A stretch of 64,000 nt of DNA, from assembly GCF_026343115.1 (NCBI RefSeq), contig NZ_JAPEMC010000001.1, positions 1,736,001 through 1,800,000 on the forward strand. The letters are read 5' to 3'. Both the position numbers and the translations under genes were made by a program. Shown here piece by piece: positions 1-6,741 of this stretch. Origin of the DNA: Streptomyces sp. NBC_00102. Lineage in GTDB: Bacteria; Actinomycetota; Actinomycetes; Streptomycetales; Streptomycetaceae. Under the pieces are notes generated by a model that did no database searches, was not told the DNA's origin, and saw nothing but the letters and a program-made list of their open reading frames with translations. Position 1 is the stretch's first letter, and each line of letters begins with the position of its first letter.

Positions 1-1613
1 AGGAGGCGTCGTTCACCGGGGCGGACCTGTCGACCAAGCTGAAGCTGCTCGGCGTGGACGTGGCCTCGTTCGGTGACGCGCACGGTACGGCCGAGGGCTG
101 CCTCGACGTGGTGTACGCGGACTCCCGCTCGGGGGTCTACAAGAAGCTGGTGATCGGCGCGGACGGCACCCTGCTCGGCGGGGTGCTGGTCGGGGACGCC
201 GATCAGTACGGCATGCTCCGCCCGATGACCGGCACGGTGCTGCCGGTCTCCCCTGAGCAGCTGGTGCTGCCGGCCGGTGCGGGCACCCCGGTCGCGCTGG
301 GCCCGTCCTCGCTGCCGGACGAGGCCGTGATCTGCTCCTGCCACAACGTGACCAAGGGCGCGATCTGCGAGCACACCACGATGCCCGAGGTGAAGAAGTG
401 CACCAAGGCCGGTACGGGGTGCGGGAGTTGCGTCAAGGTCATCGGACAGCTGCTGCCGCAGAGCGCGGACGCGGGGTTGTGCGGCTGCTTCGCCCACACC
501 CGCGGCGAGCTGTACGAGATCGTGCGGACCCTCGGCATCACCACCTTCGCCGAGCTGCTGGACTCGCACGGCCGCGAGGAGGCGCGCGGCGGTGACGGCT
601 GCGAGGTCTGCAAGCCGACGGTCGGTTCGGTCATCGCCTCGCTCGCCCCGACGGTGGGCGCGAGCGGTTACGTGCTGGACGGCGAGCAGGCGTCGCTCCA
701 GGACACCAACGACCACTTCCTCGCCAACCTCCAGAAGAACGGCTCCTATTCGATCGTGCCGCGCATCCCGGGCGGTGAGATCACCCCGGAGAAGCTGATC
801 GTGATCGGCGAGGTGGCCCGCGACTTCGGGCTCTACACGAAGATCACCGGCGGTCAGCGGATCGACCTCTTCGGCGCCCGGGTCGACCAGCTCCCGCTGA
901 TCTGGACCCGGTTGGTGGACGCCGGATTCGAGTCGGGGCACGCGTACGGGAAGTCGCTGCGGACGGTCAAGTCCTGCGTGGGGCAGACCTGGTGCCGGTA
1001 CGGCGTGCAGGACTCGGTGAAGATGGCCATCGACCTGGAGCTGCGCTACCGGGGCCTGCGCTCCCCGCACAAGCTGAAGTCGGCGGTCTCCGGGTGCGCC
1101 CGCGAGTGCGCGGAGGCCCGGGGCAAGGACTTCGGGATCATCGCCACCGCCGGCGGCTGGAACCTCTACGTGGGCGGCAACGGCGGCGCGACCCCGCGCC
1201 ACGCGGACCTGCTCGCGCAGGACCTGTCGGACGCCGAACTCGTGCGCCTCATCGACCGGTTCCTGATGTTCTACATCCGCACCGCGGACCGGCTGGAGCG
1301 CACCTCCGCCTGGCTGGACCGGATCGAGGGCGGCCTCGACCACGTGCGGGACGTGGTGGTCCACGACTCGCTCGGGCTCTGCGACGAGCTGGAGCGGATG
1401 ATGGCCGACCACGTGAAGGGCTACCGCGACGAGTGGGCCGAGACCATCAACGACCCGGAGCGGCTGCGCCGCTTCGTGACCTTCGTGAACGCGCCCGACG
1501 CGCCGGACCCCTCGGTGCGGTTCGTGCCCGAGCGCGACCAGATCAAGCCCGACCTCGACATCCTCGCGGGCCCGGTGCTCGCGATCCGCACCCTGGAAGG
1601 GACCGCATCCTGA
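1..1613 (+). CDS. nirB: Nitrite reductase [NAD(P)H] large subunit, C-terminal part (5' end outside window)
   Basis: This cytoplasmic siroheme enzyme reduces nitrite to ammonium with NAD(P)H for nitrogen assimilation. The reading frame is open from base 3 and continues upstream of the window, so the N-terminal FAD/NAD(P) domains are missing. What remains begins in the linker to a BFD-like [2Fe-2S] domain (ICSCHNVTKG, then CTKAGTGCGSC, bases about 329-440) and a second Cys-rich helical segment near base 480. Next come the ferredoxin-like half domain and the siroheme/[4Fe-4S] core. The cluster ligands are visible as SCVGQTWC (C-x5-C) near base 972 and SGCARECAEA (C-x3-C) near base 1090. The stop codon TGA shares one base with the nirD start, so the two subunits are translationally coupled. 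The identification is very secure. Confidence 0.96.
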   Translation, partial: EASFTGADLSTKLKLLGVDVASFGDAHGTAEGCLDVVYADSRSGVYKKLVIGADGTLLGGVLVGDADQYGMLRPMTGTVLPVSPEQLVLPAGAGTPVALGPSSLPDEAVICSCHNVTKGAICEHTTMPEVKKCTKAGTGCGSCVKVIGQLLPQSADAGLCGCFAHTRGELYEIVRTLGITTFAELLDSHGREEARGGDGCEVCKPTVGSVIASLAPTVGASGYVLDGEQASLQDTNDHFLANLQKNGSYSIVPRIPGGEITPEKLIVIGEVARDFGLYTKITGGQRIDLFGARVDQLPLIWTRLVDAGFESGHAYGKSLRTVKSCVGQTWCRYGVQDSVKMAIDLELRYRGLRSPHKLKSAVSGCARECAEARGKDFGIIATAGGWNLYVGGNGGATPRHADLLAQDLSDAELVRLIDRFLMFYIRTADRLERTSAWLDRIEGGLDHVRDVVVHDSLGLCDELERMMADHVKGYRDEWAETINDPERLRRFVTFVNAPDAPDPSVRFVPERDQIKPDLDILAGPVLAIRTLEGTAS

Positions 1614-1981
1614 TGACGGTGACGACGACGGCCCAGGCGCCCGCCACGGACCTCGGCACGGTGCTGCAACTCAGCTACGAAGGCGGCTGGTTCACTCTCT
1701 GCGAGCGCTCCCTGCTGGCCCCCGGGCGCGGGGTGGCGGCGCTGCTCCCGGACGGGCGCCAGGTGGCGGTGTTCACGGACCGGGCGGGACGCGCGTACGC
1801 GATCGACAACCGGGACCCGTTCACGGGGGCGTACGTCCTCTCGCGCGGGCTGCTCGGGTCGGCCGACGGACGCCCGTTCGTGGCCTCGCCGTTGCTGAAG
1901 CAGCGGTTCGACCTCGCGACGGGCGCCTGCCTGGACGACGACGGGGTGACGGTGGAGGCGTACGAGCTCCGGGAGGTGTAG
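1613..1981 (+). CDS. nirD: Nitrite reductase small subunit NirD
   Basis: This 122-residue Rieske-like small subunit partners NirB in assimilatory nitrite reduction. The ATG overlaps the nirB stop by one base (TGATG), and a purine-rich GGAAGGGA lies a few bases upstream inside nirB. The fold is recognisable from FTLCERSLLAPGRGVAALLP, then VAVFTDRAGRAYAIDNRDPF and the closing PLLKQRFDLATGACLDD. As in other NirD proteins, the Cys/His ligands of true Rieske clusters are absent, so it is a structural rather than redox subunit. It is the last gene of the nirB-nirD unit; a GC-rich hairpin follows at 2006-2040. Confidence 0.95.
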   Translation: MTVTTTAQAPATDLGTVLQLSYEGGWFTLCERSLLAPGRGVAALLPDGRQVAVFTDRAGRAYAIDNRDPFTGAYVLSRGLLGSADGRPFVASPLLKQRFDLATGACLDDDGVTVEAYELREV

Positions 1982-2005
1982 GCCTCGCAGCCCGGTTCTC
2001 CGGTG

Positions 2006-2040
2006 CGGTCCGGGCCCCCGCCCCTGCGGGTGCCGGACCG
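2006..2040 (+). terminator. Possible terminator after nirBD
   Basis: An 8-bp perfect stem CGGTCCGG/CCGGACCG (2006-2013 with 2033-2040) encloses a second 5-bp CCCGC/GCGGG stem. It lies 25 bases behind nirD and before the SDR start. There is no T-run, which is usual for terminators in high-GC actinomycetes. Confidence 0.4.
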
Positions 2041-2074
2041 TACGGCCGTGCCCGCCGGTCGTACCCTGGGGCGC

Positions 2075-2998
2075 ATGATCCAGGGCTGGAACACGCGCGA
2101 CATTCCCGACCAGAGCGGCCGCACGGCCGTGGTCACCGGGGCCAACAGCGGTCTCGGCCTCGTCACGGCACGGGAGTTGGCCCGGCACGGTGCCCGGGTA
2201 CTGCTGGCCTGCCGCGACGAGGAACGCGGCGGCGTCGCGGCGGAGCGCATCCGGCGGGCGGTCTCCGGGGCGGACGTGGCGTTCGCCCCGCTGGACCTGG
2301 CGGACCTGGCCTCCGTACGGAAGTTCGCGGCCTCGCACGCCCCGGACCGGATCGAGCTGCTCGTCAACAACGCGGGCGTGATGGCCCTCCCGTACGGGCG
2401 GACCGCGGACGGCTTCGAGACCCAGTTCGGCGTCAACCACCTCGGGCACTACGCCCTCACCGGACTGCTGCTGCCCGCCCTGCGCGCCGCCGGCAAAGCC
2501 CGGGTGGTGACGGTGTCGAGCGGGCTGCACGCTCTGGCCGACATCGACATGGGCGACCTCAACAGCGAGCACCACTACCGGCGTTGGATCGCCTACGGCG
2601 CGTCCAAGTCGGCCAACCTGCTCTTCGTCCACGAGTTCGCGCGGCTGCTGGCGCGGTCCGGTTCGCCGATCGTGGCAGCCGCCGCCCACCCCGGGTACGC
2701 CTCCACCAACCTGGCGACGGCGGCGCCCCGGCTGGAGCAGCGGCCCCTCAGGGAGCGGGTGATAGGGCTCGGCAACCTGCTTCTCGCGCAGACCGCCACG
2801 GCCGGAGCGCTGCCCGTGCTGTACGCGGCGACGGCGCCCGGAGTGCGCCCCGACTCGTTCACCGGACCGGGGCGGCTGGGGTGGCGCGGTGCGCCGGCCC
2901 CGTCCTGGCGGGCCCGGCGCACCCGGGACGACGTGGCGGGCGAGCGGCTCTGGTCGGCCTCCCAGCAGCTCACCGGGGTGACCTACCCGGGGCTCTGA
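2075..2998 (+). CDS. SDR family NAD(P)-dependent oxidoreductase
   Basis: A 307-residue classical short-chain dehydrogenase of the retinol-dehydrogenase/WWOX-like group common in actinomycetes. It shows the Rossmann glycine motif TGANSGLG near residue 21, the acidic turn D-E-E-R after beta-2, LVNNAGVMALP (the NNAG motif), VTVSSGLHAL with the catalytic serine, and YGASK (Y-x3-K) as catalytic Tyr/Lys. The open frame extends upstream to 2003, but that stretch is Pro/Arg-rich and unlike the family. I place the start at ATG 2075, which gives the usual N-terminus of this group (WNTRDIPDQSGRTAVVTG). The substrate cannot be read from sequence. It is convergent with the VOC gene at 3012, only 13 bp away. 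Confidence 0.88.
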   Translation: MIQGWNTRDIPDQSGRTAVVTGANSGLGLVTARELARHGARVLLACRDEERGGVAAERIRRAVSGADVAFAPLDLADLASVRKFAASHAPDRIELLVNNAGVMALPYGRTADGFETQFGVNHLGHYALTGLLLPALRAAGKARVVTVSSGLHALADIDMGDLNSEHHYRRWIAYGASKSANLLFVHEFARLLARSGSPIVAAAAHPGYASTNLATAAPRLEQRPLRERVIGLGNLLLAQTATAGALPVLYAATAPGVRPDSFTGPGRLGWRGAPAPSWRARRTRDDVAGERLWSASQQLTGVTYPGL

Positions 2999-3011
2999 CG
3001 CTCCGGGGAGG

Positions 3012-3422
3012 TCAGGAGCGTTCGGCGACGGCGGCCGGGTCCATCCACATGACCTCCCAGACGTGGTGGTCCGGGTCCTGGAAGGAGCGGCCGTACATCG
3101 TGCCGTAGTCCTGGGTGGCGCCGGCCGGGAAGCCTCCGGCGGCCAGCGCCGTGTCGACGGTCTCGTCCACCTCGGCGCGGCTCTCGGCGCTCAGACAGAG
3201 CATGACCTCGGTCGTCTTCCGTGCGTCCGCGATCTCCTTGGTGGCGAAGTCCTTGAAGCGCGGTTCGGTGAGCAGCATGGCGTAGATCGTGTCGCTGATG
3301 ACGACGCAGGCGGCGTGCTCGTCGGTGAAACCGGGGTTGCAGTGGTAACCGAGCTTCTCGAAGAAGGCCTTGCTGACGTCGAGGTCCTTCACCGGGAGGT
3401 TCACGAAGATCATCTTGTCCAT
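3012..3422 (-). CDS. VOC family (glyoxalase/bleomycin-resistance fold) protein
   Basis: A 136-residue single-unit VOC protein. The N-terminus MIFVNLPVKDLDVSKAFFEK and the C-terminal QDPDHHVWEVMWMDP are the two beta-alpha-beta-beta-beta modules of the fold. This subtype is usually annotated as glyoxalase/bleomycin resistance or extradiol dioxygenase-like. The C-terminal glutamate of HVWEVMW is a typical metal ligand, but the N-terminal His ligand is not obvious, so catalysis is uncertain. It is divergent from the TetR gene at 3641 across a 218-bp gap, and convergent with the SDR gene. Its substrate is unknown. Confidence 0.88.
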   Translation of the reverse strand: MDKMIFVNLPVKDLDVSKAFFEKLGYHCNPGFTDEHAACVVISDTIYAMLLTEPRFKDFATKEIADARKTTEVMLCLSAESRAEVDETVDTALAAGGFPAGATQDYGTMYGRSFQDPDHHVWEVMWMDPAAVAERS

Positions 3423-3604
3423 GGTGGTCCCACTCCTCCGTTTCGCCGCCGCCGGGGTTCGGCGGCGGTCCGCGCGGCGCTTCGGAGCCTGTCCGATGCC
3501 TCGGCCGTCCTGGCTCCGCTTCCGTGCGCTTTCGGAGAGGTAGACGGTCCACGCGCCGGGAACTCATCGGCCGGAGCGGGGGATCGGCCCGAAAAGAATG
3601 AACT

Positions 3605-3641
3605 TTGCAGACTGTGCACTTTTGCATAGCATGCACCTTCG
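3605..3641 (+). promoter_or_regulatory. Predicted promoter and autoregulatory operator of the TetR gene
   Basis: A -35-like TTGCAG (3605-3610) and a -10-like TAGCAT (3627-3632) are spaced 16 bp apart. They would place the transcription start at or next to the GTG at 3641, meaning a leaderless transcript. An inverted repeat GTGCA (3614-3618)/TGCAC (3632-3636) straddles the -10 and suits a dimeric TetR regulator. The promoter and operator are inferred from sequence only. Confidence 0.4.
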
Positions 3642-4252
3642 TGACCTCCTCTCCCCCTCCGCCGCCCGGCCTGCGCGAGCGCAAGAAGCGCGCGACCCGT
3701 GACGCCCTGGTCGACACGGCCCTGCGCATGGCGGTCGAGCACGGGCTCGACCAGGTGACGGTGGAAGCGGTCACGGCGGCCGTCGGGGTCTCGGTGCGGA
3801 CCTTCTTCAACTACTTCGCCCATCTCGAGGACGCGATCCTCGTCCCGGACCCGGACAGCGCCGCACGCACCCGTACCGCGGTCCTCGCCGCGCCCGCGGA
3901 CCTCGGCCCGCTCGCCGTACTGCGCCAGGTCCTCGGGGAGGAACTCGCCCACATCGAGGACGCGCCGGAGCGGTGGGAACTCCAGTGCACCGTGCTGGAC
4001 CGCACCCCGGCGCTCTTCCCCCGCTTCCTCGCGGCGCGCGGCGCCGACGAGGAGGCGCTGATCGCGGCGGTCGCCGAACGCCTCGGCCAGGACGCCAAGA
4101 CCGGCCTGCGCCCCCGGCTGCTGGTGCACGCCGCCGTCGCCGCCGTCCGGGCGGCGGTGGAGATCTGGACCGCCACCGGCCGCTCCCGCGCCTTCCTGAC
4201 CTACTACGACGAGGCGTTCGACGAACTCGCCGCCGGTCTCGGCGACCGATAG
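3641..4252 (+). CDS. TetR/AcrR family transcriptional regulator
   Basis: A regulator of about 203 residues. The N-terminal helix-turn-helix is clear: RERKKRATRDALVDTALRMAVEHGL, then VTVEAVTAAVGVSVRTFFNYF, the TetR recognition helix with its S-x-R-T-F-x-x-Y-F signature. The C-terminal half is a variable ligand-binding helical domain. An upstream ATG at 3605 would add 12 residues rich in Cys and His that are foreign to the family. GTG 3641 is preferred, and a promoter placed just before it suggests a leaderless start. It sits 105 bp upstream of the efflux gene at 4358 on the same strand and most likely represses both itself and that pump. Confidence 0.9.
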   Translation: MTSSPPPPPGLRERKKRATRDALVDTALRMAVEHGLDQVTVEAVTAAVGVSVRTFFNYFAHLEDAILVPDPDSAARTRTAVLAAPADLGPLAVLRQVLGEELAHIEDAPERWELQCTVLDRTPALFPRFLAARGADEEALIAAVAERLGQDAKTGLRPRLLVHAAVAAVRAAVEIWTATGRSRAFLTYYDEAFDELAAGLGDR

Positions 4253-4357
4253 GCCCGCCGGACCACCCCACACCCCCGCCGTCCCGACCCGGGCCGGCCC
4301 GTCCGCCGCTCCCCCGAGGAACGGCCGCACCATCAGGAACAAGAGGTACGCCAGCCG

Positions 4358-5935
4358 ATGTCCGCTGCCGTGACGCCCGAAACCCGGGAGTCCTCATCCA
4401 TGAACCACCGCCAGATAATCCAGGCCATGTCCGGGCTCATGGCCGGAATGTTCGTGGCCATCCTCGCCTCGACGGTCGTCGCCAACGCGCTTCCGCGCAT
4501 CATCACCGACCTGCACGGCAGCCAGTCCTCGTACACCTGGGTGGTCACCGCCGAGCTGCTCGCGATGACGGCGACCGTGCCGGTCTGGGGCAAGCTCTCC
4601 GACCTCTACGACAAGAAGGTGCTGCTCCAGCTCTCCCTGTCGATGTTCGTCGTCGGCTCGCTCGTCGCCGGCTTCTCCCACAGCGTCACCGTGCTCATCA
4701 TCAGCCGGGTGCTCCAGGGCATCGGCGCCGGTGGCCTCACCGCGCTCGCCCAGGTCGTGATGGCCTCGATCATCCCGCCGCGTGAACTCGGCAAGTTCTC
4801 CGGCATCTTCGGCGCCGTCTTCGCGGTCGGCACCGTCGCGGGACCGCTGATCGGCGGCGTGCTCGTCGACACCTCGTGGCTCGGCTGGCGCTGGTGCTTC
4901 TTCATCGGCGTACCGTTCGCACTGCTCGCCATCTTCCTCCTGCAGAAGACGCTCAAGCTGCCCGTCGTCCGCCGCGAGGCGAAGATCGACTACCTCGGCG
5001 CCTTCCTCATCATGGCCGGGGTCAGCGCACTCCTGCTCTGGGTGACCCTCGGCGGCTCGAAGTTCGACTGGGTCTCCGGCCCGTCGGCCGCGCTCGTCCT
5101 CGGCGGTGCCGCCCTGATCGCGCTCGCCGTCCTGGTCGAGTCGAAGGTCCAGGAACCGATGATCCCGCTGAGCATCTTCCGCAACCGGACCGTCTCCCTG
5201 ACCACCGTGGCGAGCTTCCTCGTCGGTGTGGCCATGTTCGGCGGCACCGTCTTCCTCTCGCAGTACTTCCAGATCTCGCTGGGCAAGTCCCCGACGATCG
5301 CCGGCCTGATGAGCCTGCCGATGATCCTCGGCCTGATGGTCTCGACGACCGTCGCCGGGCAGCTCATCAGCCGGCGCGGCAAGTGGAAGGCGTTCCTGGT
5401 CGCGGGCGGCATCATCATGACGGCCGGCATGTGCCTGCTCTCCACCATCGGCGCCGGCACGTCCTTCCTCGTCATCGCGCCCTGCATGGCCGTCCTCGGC
5501 ATAGGCGTCGGCATGCTGATGCAGAACCTGGTCCTCGCCGCCCAGAACGACGTGCCCGCCGCGGAGTTGGGCGCCGCGACCTCCACCCTCTCCTTCTTCC
5601 GCAGCCTCGGCGGCGCGGTGGGCACCAGCGCGCTGGGCGCGGTGCTCAGCCACCGGGTCGCCTCGGAGCTGGAGAAGGGCTTCGGCAGCTCCGCGTCGGG
5701 CGGCGGTGACGGGGCGATCCCTGACCTCACGACCCTGCCGGAGTCGGCCCGCGTGATCGTGGAGAACGCGTACGGGGTGGCGACGGGCTCCGTCTTCCTC
5801 GCCGGCGCGCCCTTCGCGCTGCTCGCGCTGATCGCGGTGATCTTCATCAAGGAGAAGCCGCTGAAGACGAAGAGCGGTCTGGAGCGCCTCGCCGAGGAGG
5901 GCGAGGAGCAGCCGCCGGTCGTGCCGGTGCACTGA
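4358..5935 (+). CDS. MFS drug:H+ antiporter, DHA2 (EmrB/QacA) 14-TM family
   Basis: A 525-residue inner-membrane exporter. It starts with a short hydrophilic N-terminus and then 14 hydrophobic segments. The motif-A loop appears as WGKLSDLYDKK between TM2 and TM3, and motif C as FAVGTVAGPLIGG in TM5, both signatures of proton-driven drug exporters. Residues 461-481 (FGSSASGGGDGAIPDLTTLP) are a typical extracytoplasmic loop before the last helix. ATG 4358 gives the full N-terminus; an internal ATG at 4400 is possible. With the upstream TetR gene it forms a standard inducible efflux cassette, and the exported compound is unknown. Transcription probably ends at the hairpin at 6002-6034. Confidence 0.93.
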   Translation: MSAAVTPETRESSSMNHRQIIQAMSGLMAGMFVAILASTVVANALPRIITDLHGSQSSYTWVVTAELLAMTATVPVWGKLSDLYDKKVLLQLSLSMFVVGSLVAGFSHSVTVLIISRVLQGIGAGGLTALAQVVMASIIPPRELGKFSGIFGAVFAVGTVAGPLIGGVLVDTSWLGWRWCFFIGVPFALLAIFLLQKTLKLPVVRREAKIDYLGAFLIMAGVSALLLWVTLGGSKFDWVSGPSAALVLGGAALIALAVLVESKVQEPMIPLSIFRNRTVSLTTVASFLVGVAMFGGTVFLSQYFQISLGKSPTIAGLMSLPMILGLMVSTTVAGQLISRRGKWKAFLVAGGIIMTAGMCLLSTIGAGTSFLVIAPCMAVLGIGVGMLMQNLVLAAQNDVPAAELGAATSTLSFFRSLGGAVGTSALGAVLSHRVASELEKGFGSSASGGGDGAIPDLTTLPESARVIVENAYGVATGSVFLAGAPFALLALIAVIFIKEKPLKTKSGLERLAEEGEEQPPVVPVH

Positions 5936-6001
5936 GGTTCCGGACAGCAGATCGGAGGTCTGATTCGGCACTGCCGCCAACCTCCGCCGCCGCACCGCGC
6001 G

Positions 6002-6034
6002 GAAGCCCCGTCAGGACGCACCTGACGGGGCTTC
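6002..6034 (+). terminator. Rho-independent-like terminator of the MFS gene
   Basis: A perfect 13-bp stem GAAGCCCCGTCAG/CTGACGGGGCTTC (6002-6014 with 6022-6034) with a 7-nt loop, 67 bp after the MFS stop. Confidence 0.8.
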
Positions 6035-6151
6035 TGTCATCGCCGCGGGCTCTTCGTGAACCCGGCGGATCGGCGCGTGAAGACTCCCCCCGGGGCAGAA
6101 ACCGGCCCGGGGGCCGAGGCAGGGTGAACAGAGGCCTGACCGAAAACACGG

Positions 6152-6185
6152 CAAGCCCCGCCGGAGGACGTCCCGGCGGGGCTTG
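6152..6185 (-). terminator. Terminator behind the toxin-immunity transcript
   Basis: A perfect 13-bp stem CAAGCCCCGCCGG/CCGGCGGGGCTTG (6152-6164 with 6173-6185) with an 8-nt loop. It lies 110 bp downstream of the immunity gene on the minus strand. Confidence 0.75.
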
Positions 6186-6294
6186 TCGACTGTTTCTCCG
6201 GAGTCTCAGCGGCTGCACATCGACGGGGGCAGAACCGACTCAGTACCGCCTGAGCGACGATCCCGCCGATCCCTCCCGAACGCAACCGCTGCGG

Positions 6295-6738
6295 CTACCG
6301 GTCAGGAATTTCCAGCTTCACAGCCTTGACTCCCCTGATCATGCTGGTGAGGCCTTCCGTACACACACCCAGCCGGAATGCCCACACCCCGACCAGATAC
6401 AGAACCGCCTCTTCGTCGATGGCGATAAAAAACTCACCACGTCCGATTTCTCCAACAGGAAAAAATTTTCGCTGGAATTTCTGCGAGAGCTCTTCGAACC
6501 TGCCCTCTTCGCCGATCGCCAGCTCCGGATCGATCTCGAAGGGTTCCCTCGCGACCGACTGTCCCGCGCCATGCACATCGACGGAGATCCCGCCGAACTC
6601 CCCAAGAAATTTCTCCGCAGCCTCATGCCAGGTGAAGCCGGAAAGTTCTTCCTTGTAGCCTTCGATTCCCACCGTTCGTCCGGGGAACCATCCGGACCGA
6701 CGCAATACGCTCTCCACGTCCGCGGCAAACACGTCCAT
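6295..6738 (-). CDS. SUKH-3-type immunity protein
   Basis: A 147-residue cytoplasmic protein of the SUKH (Smi1/Knr4-like) superfamily, which neutralises polymorphic toxins by binding them. The SUKH-3 pattern is clear: VLRRSGWFPGR at the N-terminus, AAEKFLGEFGGI, FEIDPELAIGEE, FPVGEIGRGEFFIAIDEEA and a final long strand-helix. It starts 3 bp after the RHS toxin stop on the same strand, with a GGGGTGA-like ribosome site inside the toxin's last codons. This is the classical toxin-then-immunity order. Base composition is clearly lower in GC than the flanking genes (runs such as AAAAAATTTTC near 6460), pointing to recent acquisition together with the toxin tip. The family call is firm; the assignment as partner of this toxin is inferred from position. 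Confidence 0.85.
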   Translation of the reverse strand: MDVFAADVESVLRRSGWFPGRTVGIEGYKEELSGFTWHEAAEKFLGEFGGISVDVHGAGQSVAREPFEIDPELAIGEEGRFEELSQKFQRKFFPVGEIGRGEFFIAIDEEAVLYLVGVWAFRLGVCTEGLTSMIRGVKAVKLEIPDR

Positions 6739-6741
6739 CCG

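Larger units (their letters stand above)
5936..6294. other. Gene-free convergent spacer between efflux gene and immunity gene
   Basis: This 359-bp stretch contains no credible coding region. It holds two strong hairpins (6002-6034 and 6152-6185), one for each converging gene. The remaining sequence shows no repeat or promoter that I could support. It marks the left edge of the toxin/immunity block. Confidence 0.6.
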
